The notes beneath the pieces are model-generated. The model did no database searches. It was not told the DNA's origin and saw nothing but the letters and a program-made list of their open reading frames with translations. DNA of 64,000 nucleotides from Oscillatoriaceae cyanobacterium M7585_C2015_266 (lineage in GTDB: Bacteria; Cyanobacteriota; Cyanobacteriia; Cyanobacteriales; Oscillatoriaceae), in assembly GCA_015295835.1 (NCBI GenBank), contig DVEG01000004.1:62001-126000 (forward strand), written 5' to 3'. Both the position numbers and the translations under genes were made by a program. This document shows positions 49,927-59,192 of the stretch, in pieces; within the stretch, counting starts at the first letter, position 1, and each line of letters opens with the position of its first letter.

Positions 49927-50292
49927 TTATAGTACCTCCGGCGCAAGAGAAACAATTTTGGTGAAATTTTTGTCGCGCAATTCACGAGCGATCGGTCCGA
50001 ACACTCGTGTACCTTTTGGGTTGCCATCGGGGTTGATAATCACAGCGGCGTTATCGTCGAAGCGAATAGTCATACCACTTTCGCGGCGGAGACCTTTGCG
50101 GGTGCGGACGATGACTGCGCGTACAATATCAGATTTTTTTACAGCCATATTAGGAATAGCATCTTTGACGACGGCGATGATGACGTCGCCGACGTTAGCG
50201 TAGCGTCGGTTGCTACCCAGTACGCGGATGCACATTAATTTACGAGCGCCGCTATTGTCGGCTACATTAAGGTATGTTTCTTGCTGAATCAC
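49927..50292 (-). CDS. rplN: 50S ribosomal protein L14
   Basis: 121 residues from the GTG at 50292 ([20 protein letters not shown]). GGGAG lies 7 nt upstream. An ATG at 50343 adds residues absent from L14. It contains the signature [22 protein letters not shown] and [20 protein letters not shown]. Confidence 0.97.
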   Translation of the reverse strand: MIQQETYLNVADNSGARKLMCIRVLGSNRRYANVGDVIIAVVKDAIPNMAVKKSDIVRAVIVRTRKGLRRESGMTIRFDDNAAVIINPDGNPKGTRVFGPIARELRDKNFTKIVSLAPEVL

Positions 50293-50369
50293 AGTTTTTC
50301 TCCCTATTAGCTGAAAAGCGGTTATTAAGTCTGCTATTAGCAATTAGCCAATAGCTTGAAAACACTTTC

Positions 50370-50621
50370 CTAGGATTGAGATTTTCTGCTGAGGATTTCA
50401 ACTACTTTCCAGCGTTTAGTGCGGCTGAGGGGGCGAGTTTCTTGAATGCGGACGCGATCGCCCTCTTTGCACTTATTTTCTTCGTCGTGAGCCTTATATT
50501 TTTTAGTACGCACTACAATTTTGCCGTATTTTGGGTGAGGTGCTCGGTTTTCTACTGCCACCACTACAGTTTTATCCATCTTATCACTGACTACCAAGCC
50601 AACTCGTTCTTTTACTGCCAT
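50370..50621 (-). CDS. rpsQ: 30S ribosomal protein S17
   Basis: 83 residues starting [18 protein letters not shown], with [19 protein letters not shown] and [17 protein letters not shown]. It is 6 nt after rpmC. Confidence 0.98.
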   Translation of the reverse strand: MAVKERVGLVVSDKMDKTVVVAVENRAPHPKYGKIVVRTKKYKAHDEENKCKEGDRVRIQETRPLSRTKRWKVVEILSRKSQS

Positions 50622-50627
50622 TTTTCC

Positions 50628-50855
50628 CTACTCCTTTTGTGTTGACTTTTTCTCTGCTGCTAGCTGACGTTCTCTTTCGACGGTCAAAAGTTGAGCCAAT
50701 CGGTGACGGGCGTGTTTAAATTCATGAGTTTTTTCTAATCGGCGAGTAGCTTTTTGCAAACGTAATTCAAACAGTTGCCGCTTCACCGCTATTATTTGCT
50801 CTTCTAATTCCGAATCGCTCAATTCTCTTACTTCTTGAATTTTAGGAAAAGCCAT
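50628..50855 (-). CDS. rpmC: 50S ribosomal protein L29
   Basis: 75 residues, helical hairpin. It begins MAFPKIQEVRELSDSELEEQ and includes LFELRLQKATRRLEKTHEF. It starts 3 nt after the rplP stop. Confidence 0.97.
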   Translation of the reverse strand: MAFPKIQEVRELSDSELEEQIIAVKRQLFELRLQKATRRLEKTHEFKHARHRLAQLLTVERERQLAAEKKSTQKE

Positions 50856-50858
50856 AAT

Positions 50859-51278
50859 CTACAACTGCTCCTCTTGACGCGAGATGAACTTAGTTTTAAT
50901 TGGCAATTTGTAAGCTGCCAGACGCAGAGCTTCGCGCGCTATTTCTTCCGTGACACCGCCAATTTCAAACAGAACGCGACCTGGTTTGACCACAGCAACC
51001 CAAAATTCTGGAGAACCTTTACCGGAACCCATGCGGGTTTCGGCTGGGCGCATTGTAACGGGCTTATCTGGGAAAATACGAATCCAGATTTTGCCCCCCC
51101 TGCGGATATAGCGGGTCATGGCGCGACGACTTGCCTCTATTTGACGGGCGGTAATCCAAGAAGGTTCTAGGGCTTGCAGGGCGTATTCGCCGAAGTTAAT
51201 CGTGTTGCCGCGGGTGGCGATACCGCTCATCCTTCCGCGCTGCTGCTTGCGAAATTTAGTTCTTTTTGGACTTAACAT
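50859..51278 (-). CDS. rplP: 50S ribosomal protein L16
   Basis: 139 residues: [39 protein letters not shown], and [20 protein letters not shown]. It contacts tRNA near the peptidyl transferase centre. Confidence 0.98.
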   Translation of the reverse strand: MLSPKRTKFRKQQRGRMSGIATRGNTINFGEYALQALEPSWITARQIEASRRAMTRYIRRGGKIWIRIFPDKPVTMRPAETRMGSGKGSPEFWVAVVKPGRVLFEIGGVTEEIAREALRLAAYKLPIKTKFISRQEEQL

Positions 51279-51364
51279 AGTTTGCTAATAGGGAATAGAT
51301 AAGGGGGATTGGGCTAAAGGCTAATTGCTAATGGCGACATGATTACCACCAACTGACGACCAAA

Positions 51365-52108
51365 TTATCCTTCATTCGATGAGCGATCTTCAAATTGCTG
51401 ACGGCGTCGCTGCTGACGGCGGCGGGGCTGGGCAGCAGCAGCATTAGTGGACGACGCGAGTTCTTGCTGCCCGGGAATAATTTCGCCTTTGAATATCCAC
51501 ACTTTAACGCCGAGGATGCCGTAAATTGTTTTAGCGGTACAGTAGGCATAATCAATATCTGCCCGTAAGGTATGCAGTGGCACTCTGCCTTCGCGAGTCC
51601 ATTCGGTACGGGCGATTTCTGCTCCGTTGAGTCTGCCGCTGACTTGAACTTTGATGCCTTCGACGCCTGCTTTTTGGGCTCTTTGAATTGCTTGTCGTAC
51701 GACGCGCCGGAAGGAAACCCGTCGTTCCAACTGCTGAGCGATATATTCTGCAATTAGGGTTGCGTCGGCATCGACGCGGGCGACTTCTACGACATTGATA
51801 CGGATTTGGCGATTGCCGGTGCCGAGCATTTCTTGCAAGCCTGTTCGCAAGGATTCTATACCTGTGCCGCCTCTGCCGACGACAACGCCTGGACGAGCGG
51901 TGCGGACTTCTAAGTCGATTTGATCGGCTTTGCGCTCAATTCTTACTTGGGAAATCCCGGCATTATTGAGGGTTTTTTGAATGTACTTGCGAATTTTGTA
52001 ATCTTCTTGCAAGATTTCTGGGTAGCGCTTCGGGTCTGCGAACCAACGGGATTGATGTTCTTGGGTAATCCCTAAACGAAAACCTACTGGATGAATTTTT
52101 TGTCCCAT
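51365..52108 (-). CDS. rpsC: 30S ribosomal protein S3
   Basis: 247 residues: [20 protein letters not shown], a KH domain with [15 protein letters not shown], and [13 protein letters not shown]. The C-terminal tail ([20 protein letters not shown]) is Gln/Arg-rich. Confidence 0.98.
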   Translation of the reverse strand: MGQKIHPVGFRLGITQEHQSRWFADPKRYPEILQEDYKIRKYIQKTLNNAGISQVRIERKADQIDLEVRTARPGVVVGRGGTGIESLRTGLQEMLGTGNRQIRINVVEVARVDADATLIAEYIAQQLERRVSFRRVVRQAIQRAQKAGVEGIKVQVSGRLNGAEIARTEWTREGRVPLHTLRADIDYAYCTAKTIYGILGVKVWIFKGEIIPGQQELASSTNAAAAQPRRRQQRRRQQFEDRSSNEG

Positions 52109-52183
52109 AATAATTTTAGATTTTAGATTTTGGCTTTTAGATTTTAGATTTTGGCTTTTGCATGAGTTCTAAAATCTAACGGG

Positions 52184-52552
52184 TTATTTTTTTTCTTTTT
52201 CTTCTTGGGGAGCAACTGCTACGGTTATGTGACAAGTGGGCTTACGAATTTGGTAAGCTCGACCTTGTGCTCTTGGACGAAATCTTTTCAGACATGGTCC
52301 TTGATCGGCGTAGGCTTTTGAGACGATGAGGGTAGATGGTTCGATTCCTAAATTGTGTTCGGCATTAGCGACTGCTGAGCGCAGTACTTTGAGTACGGGT
52401 TCGCAGGCGCGGTAGGGCATGAATTCGAGAATAATTAGAGCTTCGCGATAGGAACGCCCGCGAATTTGATCGAGTACTCGCCGCACTTTGTAAGGGGACA
52501 TGCGGATGTAGCGCGCGATCGCTTTGGCTTCTTTTTCTGTATTTACAGCCAT
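52184..52552 (-). CDS. rplV: 50S ribosomal protein L22
   Basis: 122 residues: [39 protein letters not shown] and [20 protein letters not shown], whose loop lines the exit tunnel. The 75-bp spacer to rpsC holds a 22-bp direct repeat of TTTTAGATTTTGGC-type sequence. Confidence 0.98.
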   Translation of the reverse strand: MAVNTEKEAKAIARYIRMSPYKVRRVLDQIRGRSYREALIILEFMPYRACEPVLKVLRSAVANAEHNLGIEPSTLIVSKAYADQGPCLKRFRPRAQGRAYQIRKPTCHITVAVAPQEEKEKK

Positions 52553-52624
52553 ATATTTCTCCAGAGTTTTTAGTTACTGGGCATCATTTTTTAGCCGAAA
52601 AAATAACCCCTAACCAACGACAAA

Positions 52625-52909
52625 TTATTTTTTCGCCACCACCTTCTTATCACTTTTTGAATGGCCTCGAAATGTGCGAGTAGGTACAAATTCTCCTAAT
52701 TTGTGCCCTACCATTTGGTCGGTTATGTAGATAGGTACATGTTGACGTCCGTTGTGTACTGCGATCGTATGTCCTACCATTATCGGTATAATTGTCGAAG
52801 CGCGTGACCAAGTTTTGATCACTTGCTTTTCGCCTTTACTGTTCAATTTTTCTATTTTCCTGAGTAGGCTATCAGCGACAAATGGTCCTTTTTTAAGAGA
52901 ACGCCCCAT
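52625..52909 (-). CDS. rpsS: 30S ribosomal protein S19
   Basis: 94 residues: [40 protein letters not shown] and [20 protein letters not shown]. It lies between rplB and rplV, the normal order. Confidence 0.98.
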   Translation of the reverse strand: MGRSLKKGPFVADSLLRKIEKLNSKGEKQVIKTWSRASTIIPIMVGHTIAVHNGRQHVPIYITDQMVGHKLGEFVPTRTFRGHSKSDKKVVAKK

Positions 52910-52973
52910 ATTCCAATTTTTGCTCTTGATTTTTGATTATTAATGTCTAAACAAAAGAAATGTCTAAACAAAA

Positions 52974-53027
52974 GATTTTAGATTTTAGATTATTTATTGC
53001 ACAGACTAATCTCTAAAATCTAAAATC
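52974..53027. repeat. Long A/T-rich hairpin between rplB and rpsS
   Basis: Arm 52974-52992 pairs with 53007-53027 (GATTTTAGATTTTAGA core) over 19 bp with a two-base bulge. Beside it is a direct repeat of TGTCTAAACAAAAG (52945 and 52961). Similar TTTTAGATTTT units recur after rpsC. The hairpin could act as an RNA stabiliser or processing site, but it may only be a simple-sequence repeat. Confidence 0.6.
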
Positions 53028-53034
53028 AAAAACT

Positions 53035-53898
53035 CTACAACTCTCTACCGCCGCGTCCACGTTTAGAGGCTTTGCGACGACGGCGCACAATTAAAGCGTT
53101 GCTAGCTTTGTTGTGCTTGCGAGTCTTGACGCCGAGAGCTGGTTTGCCCCAAGGCGTGAGTGGTCCAGGTCTGCCAATAGGTGCTTTGCCTTCTCCGCCG
53201 CCGTGGGGGTGGTCTACTGGGTTCATGACGCTGCCTCGCACTTGAGGTCGGCGACCTTTCCAGCGGTTGCGTCCAGCTTTACCGATGCTGATATTTCTAG
53301 CGTCAACATTTCCTACTTGCCCGATGGTGGCGTAGCACTCACGGCGGATCATGCGTACTTCGCCGGAGGGGAGTTTAAGGGTGACGAAGTTGCCTTCTTT
53401 TGCCACTACTTGCGCGCTGGTTCCTGCGGCCCTGACTATCTGGCCGCCTCGTCCAGGGCTCAGTTCTACGTTGTGGACGTTGGTGCCGAGAGGAATATTG
53501 CCAAGAGGCATGGCATTGCCTATTTCAATTGGCGCATCTGGGCCAGCGGTAATTACAGTGCCAACTTTCAATCCCAGTGGATGTAGGATATACCGCTTTT
53601 CTCCGTCTTGATAGTGGAGCAGGGCAATGCGAGCGTTGCGGTTGGGGTCGTATTCGATCGCTGCTACTTTAGCGGGAATATTGTGCTTATCGCGGCGGAA
53701 GTCTATGATCCGATATAAACGCTTGTGACCCCCTCCCCGGTGGCGGCAGGTAATCACCCCACGATTATTGCGACCTTTAGCGCGATGTTTTGCCCGCGTT
53801 AGTGATGGTTCTGGTTTACTCTTTGTAATCTCGGAGAAATCCGAGACGGTGCGCTGGCGGGTACCTGGTGTATATGGTCGATAAATTCGGATTCCCAT
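53035..53898 (-). CDS. rplB: 50S ribosomal protein L2
   Basis: 287 residues: [40 protein letters not shown] and the peptidyl-transferase-centre segment [21 protein letters not shown]. The conserved His in that segment is present. Confidence 0.98.
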   Translation of the reverse strand: MGIRIYRPYTPGTRQRTVSDFSEITKSKPEPSLTRAKHRAKGRNNRGVITCRHRGGGHKRLYRIIDFRRDKHNIPAKVAAIEYDPNRNARIALLHYQDGEKRYILHPLGLKVGTVITAGPDAPIEIGNAMPLGNIPLGTNVHNVELSPGRGGQIVRAAGTSAQVVAKEGNFVTLKLPSGEVRMIRRECYATIGQVGNVDARNISIGKAGRNRWKGRRPQVRGSVMNPVDHPHGGGEGKAPIGRPGPLTPWGKPALGVKTRKHNKASNALIVRRRRKASKRGRGGREL

Positions 53899-53922
53899 AG
53901 CTAACTTTTCACTTTTTTTTAC

Positions 53923-54225
53923 TCAAACTTCAGGGAACAAAGTGATAGAATCCCCTTTTGCCAATGTCACGATCGCCCGCTTGTATAAAGGCTTATACCC
54001 TACAAACCTGCCTACGCGACGTTTTTTGCGTGGTGGGCGCTGTGTGTTTACTTTCAGTACTTTGACATTAAACAAGTACTCGATCGCTGCTTTTATTTCT
54101 GGCTTTGTCGCTTTTGGAACTACTTCAAAAGTATATTTATTTTGCTCCATCAACAGCGTTGCTTTTTCCGTGACTATTGGGCGACGTATCAAATCTGCCA
54201 GCTCGCGCTTATTATATTCAGTCAC
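53923..54225 (-). CDS. rplW: 50S ribosomal protein L23
   Basis: 100 residues from the GTG at 54225 ([20 protein letters not shown]). GGAGG lies 6 nt upstream. The longer frame to 54270 lies within rplD and is rejected. [20 protein letters not shown] and [10 protein letters not shown]-type [14 protein letters not shown] are visible. It overlaps the rplD stop by eight bases. Confidence 0.97.
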   Translation of the reverse strand: MTEYNKRELADLIRRPIVTEKATLLMEQNKYTFEVVPKATKPEIKAAIEYLFNVKVLKVNTQRPPRKKRRVGRFVGYKPLYKRAIVTLAKGDSITLFPEV

Positions 54226-54850
54226 TGTACACCTCCTGAATTTTTGCCAATGCTGAAGTTGTGGCGACAATCTTATCGGCTTTTAGCACATCAACAACAT
54301 TTAAATTTGTTGCTGGTATTAACTTAACGTTAGGAATATTTCGCGCCGACAAATAAACGTTTTCATTTTTTTCGCTGTAGATGAGCAAAATTTTTGCTTT
54401 CGGATCGACGCCCCAGCGGGCGATCGCGCTGACTAATTCTTTTGTTTTCGGTCGAGGAAAATTATTAGTAAACTCCTCAACTACCACCAAATCTTCTGCG
54501 CGACTCATAAAAGCAGTTCGCAGTGCCAGACGCCGCTCTTTGCGGTTCATTTTAGTTTCATAGTCTCTTGGTTTCGGACCAAATACAACACCGCCGCCGC
54601 GCCACAGAGGCGAGCGAATCGAGCCGGCGCGAGCTCTACCGGTTCCTTTTTGACGCCAGGGTTTGCGCCCGCCGCCCCTTACTTCACCGCGAGTTTTAGT
54701 ACAAGCAGTTCCTCTTCTGGCATTAGCCAATTGTCTAGTTACAGCTCTGTGTACTATATGCGCTGCGGTTTCTTCTTTCGCCACTTTCAGTTCGATAGTC
54801 GTTTGACCGACTTCTTCCCCTTGCCAATTTCGTACTGCGCAGTTAACCAT
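54218..54850 (-). CDS. rplD: 50S ribosomal protein L4
   Basis: 210 residues: [39 protein letters not shown] and [15 protein letters not shown]. In proteobacteria L4 represses the S10 operon through its leader. Here the equivalent leader would be element C upstream of rplC. Confidence 0.98.
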   Translation of the reverse strand: MVNCAVRNWQGEEVGQTTIELKVAKEETAAHIVHRAVTRQLANARRGTACTKTRGEVRGGGRKPWRQKGTGRARAGSIRSPLWRGGGVVFGPKPRDYETKMNRKERRLALRTAFMSRAEDLVVVEEFTNNFPRPKTKELVSAIARWGVDPKAKILLIYSEKNENVYLSARNIPNVKLIPATNLNVVDVLKADKIVATTSALAKIQEVYSD

Positions 54851-54944
54851 ATCCCTTGTTCTTTCTTATTCTTATTCTGTTTTTTGTTTGTTGTTTCCAG
54901 TGGGTCATTTATCAAAAGCCTTTGATCAGAAGTGACTATAATGA

Positions 54945-55580
54945 CTATTGACCTACTTTTTTAGCTGGTACGATATTGACTAAAGCACCAGGTTTACCGG
55001 GAACTGCGCCTTTAACCAGCAAGAGGTTACGTTCAACATCTACGCGAACTATAGTTAATTTACGGATAGTTACTTGTTTGCCGCCGAGACGCCCTGCCAT
55101 TCGTTTTCCTGGAAAGACGCGACCCGGAGTCGTCCCTGCGCCTATGGAGCCAGGCAAGCGGTGGTTTTTGGAACCGTGAGCCATTGGTCCCCGTTTGAAG
55201 TGGTGTCGTTTTTGATAGCCTGCAAATCCTCTACCGATACTGGTGCCGATCGCGTCTACGAGTTCACCTGGATTAAAAATATCTACTTTGATTTGTTGTC
55301 CCAATTGATATTCGCTGGGCTTATCTAAGCGATATTCGCGCAGGTACCGCACTGGTGGTGTGTTAGACTTGGCCAAGTGCCCCAGCAAGGGTTTGTTCAG
55401 GGCTTTTGGCTTTACTTCGCCGTAGCCTACTTGGATAGCATTGTATCCATCGGTTTCTTTGGTTTTTATCTGCGTTACTGCGCATGGCCCCGCTTGAATG
55501 ACGGTTACGGGTACTGCTCTCCCCTGTTCGTCAAACACTTGAGTCATGCCCAGCTTTGTGCCCATAATACCTACAGCCAC
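54945..55580 (-). CDS. rplC: 50S ribosomal protein L3
   Basis: 211 residues from the GTG at 55580 ([20 protein letters not shown]). GGGAGG lies 7 nt upstream. An ATG at 55637 would add a non-homologous tail. The [20 protein letters not shown] and [20 protein letters not shown] segments are typical. It is the first gene of the ribosomal operon, because rpsJ sits elsewhere in cyanobacteria. Confidence 0.97.
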   Translation of the reverse strand: MAVGIMGTKLGMTQVFDEQGRAVPVTVIQAGPCAVTQIKTKETDGYNAIQVGYGEVKPKALNKPLLGHLAKSNTPPVRYLREYRLDKPSEYQLGQQIKVDIFNPGELVDAIGTSIGRGFAGYQKRHHFKRGPMAHGSKNHRLPGSIGAGTTPGRVFPGKRMAGRLGGKQVTIRKLTIVRVDVERNLLLVKGAVPGKPGALVNIVPAKKVGQ

Positions 55581-55837
55581 GGGTTGGCCTCCCTTTTTAC
55601 GCACTACTATATGAACGGATTGCTTTTTTGCAACCAAACAGGCTGCTCTTGCAATCCTTCTGCAATAGTCGATTCTCTTCTAGCCTCCCCCTTTTAGGAG
55701 TCAATGCGCTAGATCTAGATAGCTTTGCCGAAATTTAAATCAGCCTTATTAAAGCTGTTTTCTGCCGAGTCTTTCCTCAGCTAGAGAAAAATCCCCCGCG
55801 GACTTAAGCAGAATTCTGCTCAGTATCCTTTTCCCAT

Positions 55838-55927
55838 AGCGTTCCGAGAGGTATTAATTAACTTTGCCTCACCGTTACCGCTACTTTCTCTCCTGTTTTG
55901 AAGCGCTAAAGCACTCAGCCTTAACAG
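55838..55927 (-). promoter_or_regulatory. Structured leader element, related copy C (upstream of rplC)
   Basis: In the 779-bp rplC-ndhN spacer, leftward RNA carries a hairpin with outer CCTGTT/AACAGG arms (55927-55892). Inside are GGCTGAGTGCT and AGCGCTTCA, resembling block 2 of copies A and B. It is followed by GTAGCGGTAAC (55884-55874), nearly identical to GTAGGGGTAAC after block 2 of copy A. Then GAGG/CCTC and GCG/CGC arms enclose an AT-rich loop. Blocks 1 and 3 are not clearly present. It lies 258 nt before the rplC start. The rest of the spacer has no gene. Confidence 0.5.
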
Positions 55928-56359
55928 GATTGACTGTGGGTACTCCTCACATGTTGGCGGCTTTGCTTCATCCTTCCTAAAAGAAGCGGATGAAAGGTTT
56001 TATTTTTGCCGACAATCTCCTATATTACACTACCTACTTTTCTTTGTCTAGTTATTTTTCAATTTTTTTTCGGCGCTCTAGAAAATGGCCATTTGCTGAG
56101 AATGTGGAACAATTGTGGCCATCAATAAGGCGTTGAATTTGCGATCGCAAATTTTCCTGTTTTCCTAGATTTCCCTTTCAAACTATAGCCGGCGCTTTGA
56201 GAAAGAAAAAACAATTTTTCTAATTAGTATTATTTAACTTCCCGGCTATCTATCGTACCAAAGCTTCCATATTCACAACCACTCGATACAAGTCCTCATC
56301 TCGCGATAAAATTCACAGCAGCAGTAAATAAAACCATAAAAAAGGTCAACAGTACAGTT

Positions 56360-56836
56360 ATGGCACTAATCGCAACCGGGAGCAAGCTGATTCGGGATCT
56401 AGAAAAAAACGGCGCGCTGGCAATATATGCACCCTTAGAAGGTGGTTATGAAGGGCGCTACCAGCGGCGTATCCGAGCAGCAGGATATACTACATATAAC
56501 CTCACTGCTCGCGGGCTGGGCGATTTAGCAGCCTATCTGACTGGGGTTCACGGGGTACGCCCTCCTCACCTAGGCAAGAAAAGTCTCGGTTCTGGTGCTG
56601 CAGTTGGTTATGTATACTATATACCGCCGATTGTTACCTTAGAGTTAGAACACCTACCGCCAAAGTCAAAAGGGTTAGTGCTGTGGATGCTAGAAGGATT
56701 CGTCTTATCAAGCCAAGAAATAGAATATTTAACGACGCTGCCGCAAGTCGAGCCGCGCCTAAAAGTCGTAGTGGAAATGGGAGGTGAGCGCGTTTTTAGT
56801 TGGAAGCCCCTCAAAGATACCTTAGTTGCGGCTTAA
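56360..56836 (+). CDS. ndhN: NAD(P)H-quinone oxidoreductase subunit N
   Basis: A 158-residue subunit of the cyanobacterial NDH-1 complex in the thylakoid membrane. It begins MALIATGSKLIRDLEKNGAL and contains YEGRYQRRIRAAGYTTYNLTARGLGD, GVRPPHLGKKSLGSGAAVG and VLWMLEGFVLSSQE. It is divergent from rplC, its usual neighbour in cyanobacteria. Confidence 0.95.
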   Translation: MALIATGSKLIRDLEKNGALAIYAPLEGGYEGRYQRRIRAAGYTTYNLTARGLGDLAAYLTGVHGVRPPHLGKKSLGSGAAVGYVYYIPPIVTLELEHLPPKSKGLVLWMLEGFVLSSQEIEYLTTLPQVEPRLKVVVEMGGERVFSWKPLKDTLVAA

Positions 56837-56985
56837 TATAAATAAAGGGAAAAAGGGAGAGAGTAAGGGAAAGGCAGAGCAGAAAAAGTAAAAAAATTAA
56901 AAACTCGACGCCCCCCATAGCTCTTGCCCCAACCCCCAGGCTCATTTAATCACGATTAGAAATTTTTACAAAAGAAAAAACATTT

Positions 56986-57592
56986 ATGCTAGAAAAGCGC
57001 GACTATACATTAATCATTGACAAAAGCGGCAGTATGTCTACCCAGGATCAGCCTGGGGGGAAAACTCGTTGGGAAGCGGCAAAAGAATCTACCTTCGCAT
57101 TAGCAAAAAAAATGTAAACAGTTCGCTCCTGACGGAATAACTGTTTATGTTTTTGCGGGGCGTTTCAAACGCTATAATAAAGTAACAGCCAGCGAAGTTG
57201 CGCAGATATTTGAAGAAAACGAACCTTCTGGTGGCACTAATTTAGCGGCGGTACTGGAGGATGCTACGAATAATTACTTTCAGCGCAAGGCAGCAGGGTA
57301 AACTAAGCCAAATGGAGAGACGATTTTAGTAATTACTGACGGGGAGCCAGATGCTCGTCGAGCAGTGATGCGGGTGATTATTTAGGCATCGCGCAAGATG
57401 GATATAGATGAAGAATTGGCTATTTCAATAATCCAAGTAGGGAAGGATCAGACGGCAACTCGGTTTCTGAAAGCGTTAGATGATGAGCTACAAAGTGCTG
57501 GGGCAAAGTTTGGCATTGTGGATACAGTTAGGATTGAGGATATGGAGGATATGAGTTTGACGGAAGTGCTAATGAAGGCGATTGGTGATTAG
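56986..57592 (+). pseudogene. Decayed von Willebrand factor A domain gene
   Basis: Sequence across two frames matches small cyanobacterial VWA proteins. It starts at an ATG (MLEKRDYTLIIDKSGSMST), with an intact DKSGSMS metal site. Three defects are seen. There is a one-base frameshift in an A8 run at about 57105-57112. A TAA at about 57300 stands where a Gln codon is expected (FQRKAAG then TKPNGETIL). A TAG at about 57384 precedes ASRKMDIDEELAISIIQ. The C-terminus (DDMEDMSLTEVL-like) is otherwise well kept, so decay is recent. It sits between ndhN and ldpA. Confidence 0.82.
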
Positions 57593-57668
57593 TTTTGAAA
57601 GATTACGTGTCTAGTAAAGGGGACGATAAAAGCAGTATTTTTTATTAGTTTATTAGTTATTAGTTAAT

Positions 57669-57695
57669 AAAAAGCAGCGCGCGCTGCTTTTTTTG
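57669..57695. terminator. Perfect palindromic hairpin with T-run
   Basis: AAAAAGCAGCGC followed at once by GCGCTGCTTTTT, then TT. It lies 77 nt after the end of the VWA pseudogene and can terminate in either direction. The rest of the 57593-57910 spacer shows no gene. Confidence 0.8.
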
Positions 57696-57910
57696 TATTT
57701 AGGGAAGAGTTTTTTAGCTTATTAATGGGTACACTAAATATAGAGGTTTAACTGAGAAAGTAGCCTAAATATGTAGGAAGGATTGGTGGGTACCCAAACG
57801 AGAGCACGGGAATTGCTTGTCTGACAAGATTTGCCAACCAAAAACATGGTGCTGGAAAAAATTTTTTCTTATACCTGTCAAATTGACTAAGAGCGGATTA
57901 GCATAGAGGC

Positions 57911-59062
57911 GTGAGAGATCTGTTGTATCCCCTGAAGTCCTTAAAAGAGGGCCATTGGTTCAAACTCATCTGCGGGGCTAGCTACCAGCACCTGCCAGCA
58001 GTTCGGAATTTGACACTGGCTTATACGTTAGCCGGGGCGGACTGCATAGATGTGGCAGCGGACCCTGCGGTAATTGCGGCTGCAAAAGAAGCAATAGAGA
58101 AAGCGGGAGAACTGGCAGAGCTAGCTAAAGAAAGGGGGTACGGAATATGTAGGCGCCCGTGGTTGATGGTCAGCTTGAATGATGGGGAAGATCCCCACTT
58201 TCGCAAAGCAGAATTAAATCCCACTGCTTGCCCACGGGACTGCCCCCGTCCTTGCGAGAGTATTTGTCCAGCAAGTGCAATAGTTTTCGGAGGGAGGGGA
58301 GACGGATTTTCAGGAGTAATAGAGCAACGCTGCTACGGTTGTGGTCGATGCGTACCGGTTTGTCCGATTAAGCAGGTGGTGACGCGCTCTTATGTATGCA
58401 CGCCGGCGGTGGTTGCGCCGGTAATATTGGCAGAAGGTGCAGATGCGATCGAAATTCACACCCAAGTAGGGCATTTGGAGGATTTCAAGCGACTGTGGGG
58501 TGCGCTCGCGCCCCAGATAGACCATTTAAAACTTTTAGCCATTAGCTGTCCCGATGGCAAAGACCTAATCGAGTACCTCTGGGCTTTGTACGAGCTGATA
58601 TCTCCTCTGCCTTGCCCCCTAATTTGGCAAACGGACGGGCGTCCAATGAGCGGCGATATTGGCGACGGCACTACTAGAGCTGCAATTAAACTCGGAGAGA
58701 AAGTGCTTTCGGCTAAACTGCCAGGATATGTGCAGATAGCTGGCGGCACCAACGGATACACTGTGGCCAAGCTGGAAGCCTGCGGATTGCTCAACAGAGC
58801 GCGGGAAAGTGGAAAAAGGGAAGAATTTCAATTGTTGTCTTTGTCTTCTTATTCTCCTTCCTACATTGCTGGCATTGCATATGGCAGTTACGCTCGCGTT
58901 TTGCTGGCGCCGGTTTTAGAGCGGCTGGAACTTTTTGCATCCTCGCGGCAGCAGCCTTGTCGCTTGGAGGAGTTCCCCACTCTGTTATGGGAAGCAGTTA
59001 GATTAGCTTATTCCCTAGTTTCTCAACTCAAAATGCCCATAGAATTGCAGCAGACAACTTAA
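57911..59062 (+). CDS. ldpA: Iron-sulfur protein LdpA (light-dependent period)
   Basis: A 383-residue redox protein that in Synechococcus links light and redox state to circadian clock period. The start is a GTG at 57911 (MRDLLYPLKSLKEGHWFKLI). An aldolase-like part (AYTLAGADCIDVAADPAV) precedes two cysteine clusters. CPRDCPRPCESICPA and CYGCGRCVPVCP give binding sites for two 4Fe-4S clusters. Later motifs include GHLEDFKRLWGAL and QIAGGTNGYTVAKL. It has the usual cyanobacterial linkage with ndhN upstream and the R3H ATPase downstream. Confidence 0.94.
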   Translation: MRDLLYPLKSLKEGHWFKLICGASYQHLPAVRNLTLAYTLAGADCIDVAADPAVIAAAKEAIEKAGELAELAKERGYGICRRPWLMVSLNDGEDPHFRKAELNPTACPRDCPRPCESICPASAIVFGGRGDGFSGVIEQRCYGCGRCVPVCPIKQVVTRSYVCTPAVVAPVILAEGADAIEIHTQVGHLEDFKRLWGALAPQIDHLKLLAISCPDGKDLIEYLWALYELISPLPCPLIWQTDGRPMSGDIGDGTTRAAIKLGEKVLSAKLPGYVQIAGGTNGYTVAKLEACGLLNRARESGKREEFQLLSLSSYSPSYIAGIAYGSYARVLLAPVLERLELFASSRQQPCRLEEFPTLLWEAVRLAYSLVSQLKMPIELQQTT

Positions 59063-59192
59063 GAGGAGAGCAAATGATGCCCGAAAAACAGCGATTTTCC
59101 TGAAAAAAAACCCGCCAAAAACGCCTACACAAGTGCGGCTAGGCAAAAAAGTCCCACAGTTTTGACGTCTAAACTTTCGACGCAAATCATCT

